Under the pieces are notes generated by a model that saw nothing but the letters and a program-made list of their open reading frames with translations, made no database searches and was not told the DNA's origin. Made by a program: the position numbers and the translations under genes. A stretch of DNA of 64,000 bases from DATBLE01 sp963791425 (GTDB lineage Bacteria > Actinomycetota > Thermoleophilia > Gaiellales > Gaiellaceae): the NCBI GenBank assembly GCA_963791425.1, contig CAWBSE010000004.1, positions 496,001 through 560,000 on the forward strand, given 5' to 3'. Each line of letters opens with the position of its first letter. The first letter of the stretch is position 1. Below, piece by piece: positions 17,821 through 26,185 of this stretch.

Positions 17821-18417
17821 TTGTCACTCGAGCAACCTGATCTTGCGATTCTTCGCAAAGCGCAGCGGGGTGACGAGCGGGCATTTTCCATCATCGTCCG
17901 GGCATACGAGACGCCGGTCTTCAACTACGTGCTCCGGCTCGTGGGCGACCGCTCCCTCGCCGAGGACCTGACCCAGGAGGTCTTCCTCCGCGTCTTCCAG
18001 GGGCTGCCCAAGTTCTCGCTGCGCTGCAAGTTCACGACCTGGCTCTTCCAGGTGACCAAGAACCGCGTCCTGGACGAGCTGCGGGCGAGCGAGCGCCGGC
18101 CGCGCCATCTGGTCGCGCTCGACGACATCGCGCCGCTCGAGGTCATGGACGCGCCCTACGAGCGCGGCGAGACCGTCGACGCCCTCTGGCGCGCGATCGA
18201 GGCGCTCAACCCCGATCTGAAAATGGCCCTGCTCCTCCGCGACGTCGCAGGCCTCTCGTACACGGAGATCGCCGACGCGCTCGAGATCACACTCGCCACG
18301 GTCAAGTGGCGGATCTACAAGGGCCGTGAGGACGTCGCGGCCGCCCTCGCGCAGGAGGGCATCACGTTCGGCACCGAGTCGGTTCGGCCGTCTCGGCTCA
18401 GGGCCGAAGGGCGCTAG
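17821..18417 (+). CDS. RNA polymerase ECF-type sigma factor
   Basis: A 198-residue sigma factor. Region 2 (residues about 12-80) holds AFSIIVRAYETPVFNYVLRLVGD and the core-binding/-10 helix DLTQEVFLRVF. Region 4 (about 125-178) is the -35-binding helix-turn-helix (LLLRDVAGLSYTEIADAL, LATVKWRIYKGRE). There is no region 1 or 3, as in ECF sigmas. The TTG at 17821 lies ten bases after a TATACT box (17806-17811), so the mRNA may be nearly leaderless. No anti-sigma gene follows; the next gene is on the other strand and overlaps its last 20 bases. Confidence 0.92.
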   Translation: MSLEQPDLAILRKAQRGDERAFSIIVRAYETPVFNYVLRLVGDRSLAEDLTQEVFLRVFQGLPKFSLRCKFTTWLFQVTKNRVLDELRASERRPRHLVALDDIAPLEVMDAPYERGETVDALWRAIEALNPDLKMALLLRDVAGLSYTEIADALEITLATVKWRIYKGREDVAAALAQEGITFGTESVRPSRLRAEGR

Positions 18418-18649
18418 CGAACCTGCAGACGTTCGCGTCTGCGACCACCCGCTCCTGAAGCCCCGGCGGCACCTCGTGGGCGTTGACGGCTGCGATCGCG
18501 GCCTCGACGAGCCCGCGGCAGTCGTGCCGGTCGGCCAGCGTCGCCAGCCGGAGGGCGGTCAGCACCGGCAGTCGCTCGCCGCTCCCACCGCAGCCGGCGA
18601 GCAGCACGGCGGCGCTACACGCCGTGACCGAGACGCTCCGCCAGCGCAT
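18398..18649 (-). CDS. Small lipoprotein of unknown function
   Basis: An 83-residue predicted lipoprotein. The ATG at 18649 opens a basic/hydrophobic leader ending in lipobox LLAGC, then about 60 residues with two cysteines (RHDCRGL, NVCRF) and the stretch AAIAAVNAHEVPPGLQERV. I recall similar short helical tails in lipoproteins of this lineage but cannot name a family. Its start lies inside the end of the phosphoesterase gene (35-base overlap), so translation may be coupled. It is convergent with the sigma factor gene and overlaps its end, so an effect on sigma activity is possible but unsupported. Confidence 0.6.
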   Translation of the reverse strand: MRWRSVSVTACSAAVLLAGCGGSGERLPVLTALRLATLADRHDCRGLVEAAIAAVNAHEVPPGLQERVVADANVCRFASALRP

Positions 18650-19337
18650 CCGGGAGGCCCTCCGCGCGGATCGCCTTCTGCGTCCGCTCAACGTCGTAGG
18701 TGACCCGGCGAAACGACGCGCGCCGCCTGCCGAGGTCGAGCAGCAGCCAGGCCGCCCGGGGGTCGCCGTCGCGCGGCTGCCCCACCGAGCCGGGATTGAG
18801 CAGCCAGCGGGCGCCGGAGAGGTCGATCTCGCTGCCTCCCTCCATGTGGCCGCCGGCGCCGTCCCCGTCGGGGATCGCCAGCGGCACGTGGCTGTGGCCG
18901 ACCAGTGTCACGTCCGTCCCGGAGTCGCGGATCGCGTCGCGGGCCGCCTCCCAGGAGAGCACGTACTCCCACACCGGGTCGCGCGGGCTGCCGTGGTAGA
19001 GGCCGACGCCCTCGGCCTGCGCGCTCGTCGTCAGCCCCGACAGGTACGCGTGCGCGTCGGTGCCGAGCACCGACTGCGCCCACCGCGCGGCAACCGCAGC
19101 ATCGCCTGCGAAGTCGTCGAGGTCGATCGTGCCGAGCACGCCGAAATCGTGGTTGCCGACGAGGCAGACCGAGGCTTCCGCCGCCACCAACGCGCAACAC
19201 TCGTTGGGCGAGGGGCCGTAGCCGACGAGATCGCCGAGACACCAGACGGCGTCGGGCGCCTCGCGCTCGATCGCCTCTGCCGTCGACTCGAGCGCGGGCA
19301 GGTTAGCGTGGATGTCGGAGATGACGGCGACGCGCAT
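18615..19337 (-). CDS. Metallophosphoesterase (calcineurin-like, YfcE/DUF-type)
   Basis: A 240-residue calcineurin-like phosphoesterase. All metal-binding blocks are present: SDIHAN (residues 7-12), GDLVGYGP (about 35), GNHD (about 62), YHGSPRDP (about 114) and GHSH (about 147). The size and the GYGPSPNE loop fit the single-domain bacterial group that hydrolyses phosphodiesters, but the physiological substrate is unknown. The ATG at 19337 shares the four bases CATG with the start of the divergent M48 protease gene, so at least one of the two must be leaderless or start elsewhere. Confidence 0.9.
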   Translation of the reverse strand: MRVAVISDIHANLPALESTAEAIEREAPDAVWCLGDLVGYGPSPNECCALVAAEASVCLVGNHDFGVLGTIDLDDFAGDAAVAARWAQSVLGTDAHAYLSGLTTSAQAEGVGLYHGSPRDPVWEYVLSWEAARDAIRDSGTDVTLVGHSHVPLAIPDGDGAGGHMEGGSEIDLSGARWLLNPGSVGQPRDGDPRAAWLLLDLGRRRASFRRVTYDVERTQKAIRAEGLPDALAERLGHGV

Positions 19338-20577
19338 GGGGCACCCGCTGCGGCTCGCAACCTTAGCGGTGCTCGCAGCCGTCTGGGCCGCGGCCGCCTA
19401 CCTGCTGTGGGCCTCGACCAAGGTGCCGGACGGGCTGAAACTCACGGGCGTCTCGAAGCACACGCTGTTCGGCGCGGCGTTCCTGCACCGGGTGGAGCAC
19501 TACGAGTCGTTCTTCTACTGGCTGGTGCTGGGCCAGACCATCGTCACGGTCGTCGTCTTCGCGCTGTACGCCTGGCGGGGAGCCCGCTTCGCGAAGGAGT
19601 CCGCGGCCGGCCCGATCGGCACCGGGATGATGCTCGCGATGCTCGGGTTCGGGCTCGTCTGGCTCGTCTCCGTTCCCTTCCAGCTGCTCGCCCTGTGGTG
19701 GCAGCGGCGCTACGACCAGTCGCACGAGAGCTACCAGACCGTCATTTTCGGCGGGTGGGCCGTGCTCGGAGTCGAGTTCCTCGCTCCTGTGTGTGGCCGT
19801 CCTGATCGCGATGGGACTGGCGAAGTGGATGCCGCGCCTCTGGTGGATCCCGGCGGCGGCGGTCTTCATCGCGCTGCAGCTGCTGCTGCTCTTCACCAGC
19901 CCGTACCTCGTGCCCGGACCACCCGCTCCACGACGCGAAGCTGAAGGCGGCCGCGGCCCGCATCGCCGACAAGGAAGGCGTCCACGGCGTCCCGATCGGG
20001 GTCGAGGACGTCTCGACCGACGATCCGAACGCGTTCACGACCGGCTTCGGGCCTTCACGGAAGGTGTTCATCTGGAGCTCGATGCTCGACGGCCGCTTCA
20101 CCGAGCGGCAGCTCGAGGCCGTCGTCGCGCACGAGTACGGCCACCAGGCCCGCAACCACCTGCTGAAAGGGATCGCCTGGTACGCGCTCGTCACGATTCC
20201 GCTCGCGTACCTGATCGCGGTCGTGGCGCGCAGGCGCGGCGGGATGAGCAACCCGGCGGCGATCCCGCTCGTGCTGCTCGTCTTCGTCGGTCTTCAAGCT
20301 GGTCGCCATGCCGTTCGAGGCGGCGATCTCGCGGCACATGGAGGCGGAGGCCGACTGGATGGCGCTGCAGACGACGCGCGACCCGCAGGCGGTCGAGACG
20401 CTGTTCCAGCGGTTCGGCACGACCGGCCTCGGCGACCCGAGCCCGCCGACCGCCCCGTACCTCGTGTTCTACGACCACCCGACCCTGACGCAGCGGATCG
20501 CGATGGCGCGCGCCTGGGCTAGCCGGGAGGCGGCGAAGAAGACGACGAGCCCGGCTCTGCCTCCGGCAGGTTCCTGA
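19336..20577 (+). CDS. M48-family membrane zinc metallopeptidase, frame broken three times
   Basis: A CAAX-protease/Ste24-like M48 peptidase with several N-terminal membrane helices (AVLAAVWAAAAYLL, LVLGQTIVTVVVF, LIAMGLAK, AAAVFIALQLLLLF). The zinc site is VVAHEYGHQARNH with a third ligand in HMEAEADWM. The conserved stretch DVSTDDPNAFTTGFGPSRKVFIWSSML is intact. The protein is spread over three frames. Each break needs one base removed, at about 19786 (CC), 19916 (GG) and 20289 (GG), and then reads smoothly. The residues around each break stay conserved-looking, so single-base insertion errors are more likely than decay. The start ATG at 19336 overlaps the divergent phosphoesterase start. 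Confidence 0.85.
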
Positions 20578-20842
20578 TCCCCTCGCGGGCCGACCACTTC
20601 GACCACGAGTCCTGCATCGCGTCGAGCAGCTCCTTCATGAACCGGGGGGACATGTTCACGCGTGACACGACGACGCCGGGGATGTCGCCCTCCTCGACCT
20701 CGTGGTCGATCCGCGCGTACGTGATCGTGAACTCGTAGTCGGAGAAGCTGATGTTGGCGAAGTTCGAGTAGACGCCGCCCAGGAATGTCGGGTCGACGTG
20801 GATGTTGAGCTGGCGCTCCTGGCTCTCGTCTTCCACCGGCAC
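20519..20842 (-). CDS. DUF3467-family protein
   Basis: A 107-residue cytosolic protein of the DUF3467 group. Recognisable family blocks are YSNFANISFSDYEFTITYARID and VVVSRVNMSPRFMKELLDAMQ; the C-terminus is a Ser/Pro tail. The biochemical role is not known. The GTG at 20842 is chosen; a GTG at 20872 would lie inside the divergent channel gene. The two starts are 13 bases apart, so the genes share a promoter region and are perhaps leaderless. The 3' end overlaps the convergent M48 gene by 59 bases. Confidence 0.85.
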   Translation of the reverse strand: MPVEDESQERQLNIHVDPTFLGGVYSNFANISFSDYEFTITYARIDHEVEEGDIPGVVVSRVNMSPRFMKELLDAMQDSWSKWSAREGIRNLPEAEPGSSSSSPPPG

Positions 20843-20855
20843 GGATACTACCCCT

Positions 20856-21878
20856 GTGAACACGCCGTACACCCTTCGCCACTTCAGATGGGCGCTGACC
20901 GCGTTCTTCGGCGCGCTCGCCGCCGGGACGGTGCTGTTCGCCGTCTTCCTGCACGAGAGCGCGTTCCAGTCGTTCTACCGCTCGACGGTGACGGTCTCGC
21001 TGACGGGCATCGACACCAAGCCGACGAATGTGAGCGGTGAGGTGATCACCATCCTGCTGATCTTCGCGGGAATGGCAATCTACGGGTACCTCGCGAGCGC
21101 GATCGTGGAGCTGATCGCCCACGGTGTGCTCACGGGGACAGTCAGCGAACGGAGGAGACACCGCGTGATCGAGGGGATCAGCGACCACTACATCGTGTGC
21201 GGATTCGGCCGCGTCGGCCGCGAGGTGATCGAGGAGTTCCGCGACGCGGGCTCCCCGTTCGTCGTGCTCGACTTCAACCCCGAGGTGCTCGAGATCGCCC
21301 GCCAGCAGGGCGTCCCGTACGTCGAGGGAAGCGGGACGAAGGATGAGGATCTCGCCGCCGCCGGCCTCGACCGCGCCCGCGGAGTGGTCGCGTGCTCCGA
21401 CTCCGACGTCGACAACCTGTACATCTGCGTCTCGGCCAAGTCGTCGCGTCCGGATGTGCAGATCGTCGCGCGGGCATCGACCGAGGACGCGGCGTCGAAG
21501 ATGCTCCGGGCCGGCGCCGACCGGGTCGTGCAGCCGTACTCCGCGGCGGGCCAGGAGATGGCGAAGCTGATGCTGAAGCCGTGGGTCTCGGCGTTCCTCG
21601 ACATCGTCTCGCGGCACGGCGGCCCCGATCTGCGCTTCGAGGAGCTGGAGATCACGAGCGAGTGCGCCCAGGCGGGGCGGTCGATCCGGGACGTGCGCGT
21701 CCGGCACGAGACGGGTGCGCTGATCGTCGCGCTGCGCAAGGCGGACGGCAGCTTCGACACGACCCCGGACCCCGACGTCACCCTGGATGCGGGCGACGTG
21801 CTGATCGCCGTCGGCACCCAGAGCGAGCTGCGTTCCCTGGAGGAGCTCTTCGCGCCGGGACAAGCCGTTGCCGGCTAG
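20856..21878 (+). CDS. Two-helix ion channel with TrkA-type RCK domains, atypical filter
   Basis: A 340-residue membrane protein built like a bacterial Kch/MthK channel. It has one helix at about 12-32, a pore region, a second helix at about 63-86, then a Rossmann RCK/TrkA_N domain (YIVCGFGRVGREVIEEF, about 110-230) and a TrkA_C domain (about 250-340). The pore segment TVTVSLTGID (residues 44-53) stands where TVGYGD would be expected. The Tyr-Gly of the potassium filter is absent, so ion selectivity is uncertain. The GTG at 20856 gives a natural MNTPYTLRHF start. The last 11 bases overlap argS. Confidence 0.85.
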   Translation: MNTPYTLRHFRWALTAFFGALAAGTVLFAVFLHESAFQSFYRSTVTVSLTGIDTKPTNVSGEVITILLIFAGMAIYGYLASAIVELIAHGVLTGTVSERRRHRVIEGISDHYIVCGFGRVGREVIEEFRDAGSPFVVLDFNPEVLEIARQQGVPYVEGSGTKDEDLAAAGLDRARGVVACSDSDVDNLYICVSAKSSRPDVQIVARASTEDAASKMLRAGADRVVQPYSAAGQEMAKLMLKPWVSAFLDIVSRHGGPDLRFEELEITSECAQAGRSIRDVRVRHETGALIVALRKADGSFDTTPDPDVTLDAGDVLIAVGTQSELRSLEELFAPGQAVAG

Positions 21879-23386
21879 GGCGATCGAGGAGCTCGCCGCG
21901 GCGCTCGGCGAGGCCGCCGGCGCGGAGGTCGCGCTCGAGCGGCCCGGCGACCCCGAGCACGGCGACTACGCGACGAACGTCGCGCTCCGGCTCGCGCCGA
22001 CGCGTCAACGGGCGCCGCGCGAGCTCGCGGAGGAGCTGGCCACGGCGGCCGCCGCGCTGCCGGACGTCGAACGCGCCGAGGTCGCCGGCCCCGGCTTCGT
22101 CAACCTCTTCCTCGACGACGCCTGGTTCGGTCGGGCGCTGGGGGAGATCCTCGACGCGGGTACCGCGTACGGGTCCGGCTTCGCCGAGCCGCGGCAGCGC
22201 GTGCAGGTGGAGATGGTTTCCGCCAATCCCACCGGTCCGATCGTCGTCTCGGCCGCACGGAACGGCGCGATCGGCGATGCGCTCGCCCGGCTGCTGGAGT
22301 TCGCGGGCGACGAGGTCGAGCGCGAGTACTACTACAACGACGCCGGAGCGCAGATGGAGCGCTTCCGCGCGTCGGTCGACGCGATCCGGCGCGGGGAGGA
22401 CCCGCCCGAGGACGGGTACCAGGGCGACTACGTCCGCGAGCTGGCGAAGGTGCCGGGCGACCCGGTGCCGGCGATGCTCGAGCGGATGGAGGCGACCCTC
22501 GAGCGGTTCCGCATCCACTTCGACTCGTGGGCGCTGCAGAGCACGCTCGAGGAGCGCCTGCCCGAGCTGTTGCCCCGGCTGGACACGTACGAGAACGACG
22601 GCGCGCTGTGGGCACGGTCGTCGGAGTACGGCGACGACCAGGATCGCGTCCTGCTCCGCTCCGAGACGCGTGAGCCGACGTACCGGGCCGCCGACGTCGT
22701 CTACCTCGTCGACAAGCTCGACCGCGGGTTCGACCGCGCGGTCTACGTCCTCGGCGCCGACCATCACGGCACGCGCAACTGGTACGCGGCGGTCGCGCGA
22801 ATGCTCGGCTCCGACCCGGAGCGAGTGGAGGTGCTGCTCTACCAGCTCGTCCACCTGACCCGCGGCGGGGAGCAGGCGAAGATGTCGAAACGCCGCGGCG
22901 ACGTTGTCTTTCTCGACGAGTTCCTGGACGAGATCGGCGTGGACGCCGCGCGGTGGTACCTCGTCAACCGCAGCCCCGACCAGTCGATCGAGATCGACGT
23001 CGACCTGGCGGCGGAGCGCTCCGAGAAGAACCCGGTCTACTACGTCCAGTACGCCCACGCCCGGATCGCCGGGATCCTGCGGCAACGCCGGCGACGCGCC
23101 CGCATCCGCGGAGCCCGTCGGTGCGCTCGCGCCGGAGGAGCGGGATCTCGTCAAGCGCCTGGCGGAGTTCCCCGAGGTCGTCTCGGAGGCGGTCGAGCGC
23201 CGCGGCCCGCACGGGGTCACGACCTACGCGATCCGCGTCGCCGACGAGTTCCACCGCTTCTACCACCACTGCCGCGTGCTCGACACCGACGAGCAGGCGT
23301 TCCGGCTGGGGCTGTGCCGGGCGACGCAGACGGTGATCGCCTCCTGCCTCGCGCTGGTCGGCGTCGACGCGCCCGACCGGATGTAG
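21868..23386 (+). CDS. argS: Arginyl-tRNA synthetase, one frame break and atypical HIGH motif
   Basis: Class I synthetase charging tRNA-Arg. The N-terminal Add1 domain (HGDYATNVALRLA), the catalytic fold, KMSKRRGD (KMSK at residues 338-341) and the anticodon-binding C-terminal part (DEFHRFYHHCRVL) identify it. SANPTGPIVVSAARNGAIGD stands where family members have HVGH or HIGG after PTGP, so the HIGH histidines are missing (V-V-S-A, residues 126-129). A +1 break near 23081 splits the gene; removing one G of GG restores the frame through to the stop at 23386. The gene is normally essential, so a sequence error is the likely reason. The TTG start at 21868 overlaps the channel gene. Confidence 0.92.
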
Positions 23387-23387
23387 C

Positions 23388-23653
23388 TCAGCGGGACGCG
23401 CGGAGCGCGTGCACGAGGAACGAGTTCGCGGAGAGCGAGGGACGAAGCGGTCGTGCGCGGCCGTGGCGAGGTGCACGTTCGCCTGGAGCTGCGACGCGCC
23501 GACTCGCGGAGACAGGTGCTCGAGCGACGCGTCGACCGAGGCGGGGAGGTCCGCGTAGAGCGAGTCGAACGTCGGCGCATGCGTGTTGGCGAGCAGGTGA
23601 ACCACCGCCGCGGCGTCGGTGGAGGTGGCGGCTTTCTGCGGGACGCGGTCCAT
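23388..23653 (-). pseudogene. Possible remnant of an alpha/beta hydrolase gene
   Basis: The 334 bases between argS and glpX hold a minus-strand stretch that reads like the C-terminal lid and catalytic Asp region of an alpha/beta hydrolase (LEHLSPRVGASQLQ, then VHLATAAHDRFVP). No nucleophile elbow is present and there is no room for one before glpX, so only the 3' third would remain. After HDRFVP the frame also shifts; the nearest stop (23388-23390) is in a different frame. It is a weak assignment: the residue pattern is suggestive but short. Confidence 0.3.
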
Positions 23654-23720
23654 TGTCTGCCCGTTGGCGGTCACAGCCTCTCTATAGGCGGTTCGAGCCT
23701 TCCGGCATAGGATTCCCCGC

Positions 23721-24709
23721 ATGAGCCAGACGCCCGACAGGAACCTCGCGCTGGAGCTCGTCCGGGTGACCGAGGCGGCGGCGATGGGCGCGGGGCGCTG
23801 GGTCGGCCGCGGCGACAAGATCGCCGCCGACCAGGCCGCCGTGGACGCGATGCGCTTGATGCTCGACACGGTCTCGATGAGCGGCGTCGTCGTGATCGGT
23901 GAGGGCGAGAAGGACGAGGCGCCGATGCTCTACAACGGCGAGGAGGTCGGCAACGGCCACGGGCCGGGCGTCGACGTAGCCGTCGATCCGCTGGAGGGGA
24001 CGCGCCTGGCCGCGCTCGGCATGCCCAACGCGATCGCGGTGATCGCGCTGGCCGAGCGGGGCACGATGTTCTTCCCGGGCGCCGCCGTCTACATGGACAA
24101 GATCGCGGTCGGGCCGGAGGCGGCCGACGCGATCGACATCGAGGCGTCGGCGGCCGACAACGTGCGCGCCGTCGCGAAGGCCAAGGGCATGCACCCGGAG
24201 GACGTCAGCGTGGTCGTCCTCGACCGCCCCCGGCACGAGGCGCTGATCGCAGGAGCTGCGGGCGGCCGGGGCGAAGGTGCGGCTGATCACCGACGGTGAC
24301 GTCGCCCCGTCGATCGCCGCCTCGCGTCCCGGCACGGGCGTCGACATGCTGATGGGCATCGGCGGCACGCCGGAGGGCGTGATCGCGGCGGCGGCGATCA
24401 AGTGCGTCGGCGGCGCGATCCAGGGCAAGCTCTGGCCGCGCGACGATGACGAGCGGCAGGCGTTGCTCGACGCGGGCTACGACCTCGAGCGGGTCCTGAA
24501 GACCGACGACCTGGTCGCCGGCGAGGACGTGTTCGTCGCGGCCACCGGCGTCACCGACGGCGCACTGATGCGACGGCGTCCGCTACACGGGCTCCGGCGC
24601 CGAGACCGCGTCGATCGTCATGCGCTCCCGCTCCGGCACGGTGCGGCTGATCGAGGCGTCACACCGCTGGGGCAAGCTCGAGCAGATCGCCGGCGAGCGC
24701 TACTCGTAG
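23721..24709 (+). CDS. glpX: Class II fructose-1,6-bisphosphatase, frame broken twice
   Basis: GlpX-type phosphatase hydrolysing fructose 1,6-bisphosphate to fructose 6-phosphate in gluconeogenesis. Motifs are VVIGEGEKDEAPMLYNGE, DVAVDPLEGTRL, AAIKCVGGAIQGKLWP and the C-terminal GVRYTGSGAETAS with MRSRSGTVRLIEA. The protein is spread over three frames; single-base removal at about 24252 (GG) and 24571 joins them. The last part, ending at TAG 24707-24709, is read in the third frame. The conserved blocks on both sides argue for sequence errors, not loss. It lies near the class I aldolase, which acts on the same sugar phosphate. Confidence 0.9.
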
Positions 24710-24731
24710 CCTGAGGTGTAGGCTCGCCGGC

Positions 24732-24950
24732 ATGGCTGATTCGTTCGTTCGCATCACGCTGCAGGACGGCTCGACCCACACGGTCGTCGTCGGCGACGCC
24801 GACCCCGCCGCGATGCTCGACGCCGCGGCCAGGGGTCAGCGCTGGGCCGACGACACCGACTGGATCGAGGTCGAGGGCGGGGGAGCAGTCACGCGGCGGC
24901 TCGTCGCCGCCGCGCAGGTCGTCCAGATCGAACTGTTCGAGCGGGCCTAA
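24732..24950 (+). CDS. Small hypothetical protein
   Basis: A 72-residue soluble protein (ATG 24732) with alternating strands and a central Ala-rich helix (DPAAMLDAAARGQRWADD). It has the look of a small beta-rich domain, with acidic residues dominating. No motif or family is recognised. It follows glpX by 22 bases and probably shares its message. Its stop overlaps the end of the convergent aldolase gene by four bases. Confidence 0.65.
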   Translation: MADSFVRITLQDGSTHTVVVGDADPAAMLDAAARGQRWADDTDWIEVEGGGAVTRRLVAAAQVVQIELFERA

Positions 24951-25963
24951 GCCGCGACCGTCTCCAGGTCGGGCGAGTAGCTCCCCATCCGGGCGAGGCT
25001 GTTCAGCTTCGCGCGGTGCAGGTACGCGGCCTGGCCGGCGGGGACATTCGCCTCCTCACCGCGCCATGCGTTCAGCGACGGCGCCTGGAGCGCGCGGCCG
25101 TACGAGAACGACAGCTCCCACGGGTGCGGCCCCATCGCGTTCATCGCGTTGAGATGGGCGGTCGCGTCCTCGTCGGTCTGACCGCCGGAGAGGAACGCGA
25201 TCCCGGGCACCGCCGCCGGCACGTGACGCCGGAAGCAGCGGACGGTCGACTCGGCGACCTCCTGGATGCCGGCCCTCCCGGAGCCGTCGTACCCCGACAG
25301 CACCATGTTCGGCTTCAGGATCATCTGCTCGAAGTGGACGCGCTGGTCGCGCAGCTCGGTGAAGACCGCGTGCAGGGCGCGTGAGGTGACCTCGAAGCTC
25401 GTCTCGATCGAGTGGTCGCCGTCCATCAGCACCTCCGGCTCGACGATCGGGACGATCCCGGCCTCCTGGCTGAGCGCCGCGTACCGGGCGAGCGCGTGGG
25501 CGTTCGTCCAGAGGCAGTACTCGCTGGGGATGCCGTCGCCGATCGTGATCACCGCGCGCCACTTCGCGAAGCGCGCGCCGAGCTCGAAGTACTCCGCGAA
25601 CCGCTCGCGGAGGCCGTCGAGACCCTCCGTGACCTTCTCGCCGGGCGCGTGCGCGAGGTCTTTCGCGCCCATGTCCACCTTGATGCCCGGGATGACGCCC
25701 TGGCTCTCGAGCAGCTTCGGGAACGGCGTCCCGTCGAGGGCGGACTGGCGGATCGTCTCGTCGTAGAGGATCACGCCGCTGACGTAGTCGGCTGCGCCCT
25801 CGGTCGTGAACAGCATGTCGCGGTACGCGCGTCGGGTGTCCTCGGTCGACTCGATGCCGATCGAGTCGAAGCGCTTCTTGATCGTGCCGCCGCTCTCGTC
25901 GGCGGCGAGAATCCCCTTGCCGGGCGCAACGAGCGCGCGGGCGATCTGCTCCAGGTCGTTCAT
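24947..25963 (-). CDS. Fructose-bisphosphate aldolase, class I
   Basis: A 338-residue Schiff-base aldolase of the plant/animal-like class I group, cleaving or forming fructose 1,6-bisphosphate. GILAADES (residues 17-24) and the catalytic lysine Lys217 in MILKPNMVL are diagnostic. VPIVEPEVL (Glu175/Glu177), FLSGGQTDEDA and SFSYGRALQ bind substrate. Length fits the family. The ATG at 25963 is used. With glpX just beyond the convergent end, it supplies the hexose side of gluconeogenesis, while gap-pgk-tpiA-gpmI upstream supply the triose side. Confidence 0.95.
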   Translation of the reverse strand: MNDLEQIARALVAPGKGILAADESGGTIKKRFDSIGIESTEDTRRAYRDMLFTTEGAADYVSGVILYDETIRQSALDGTPFPKLLESQGVIPGIKVDMGAKDLAHAPGEKVTEGLDGLRERFAEYFELGARFAKWRAVITIGDGIPSEYCLWTNAHALARYAALSQEAGIVPIVEPEVLMDGDHSIETSFEVTSRALHAVFTELRDQRVHFEQMILKPNMVLSGYDGSGRAGIQEVAESTVRCFRRHVPAAVPGIAFLSGGQTDEDATAHLNAMNAMGPHPWELSFSYGRALQAPSLNAWRGEEANVPAGQAAYLHRAKLNSLARMGSYSPDLETVAA

Positions 25964-26185
25964 CTCGCTGTCTCCTCTTCGATAGGTCTCTCTCGCCTGG
26001 ATTATTGCGCCGGTCCGCTCCCCGCCGAGCGGTTAATACGGTGTAGGTCCCGACTCCGGCCCGGGGTGATCTTCCACTTCACGGGATTCCCTCCCTGGTC
26101 GGATGAATCAGCCGACCCTACTCAGCCCGTAAGCATTCTGTTTGGAGTTGCTTGGGAGTCGGATTCGTAGGGAAGACTCTCGGCG

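Noticed and set aside
23721..24709. Programmed frameshifting or selenocysteine use in glpX
   Set aside because: The same type of break occurs in three other genes nearby, without a common slippery site or downstream structure, so sequence error is simpler.
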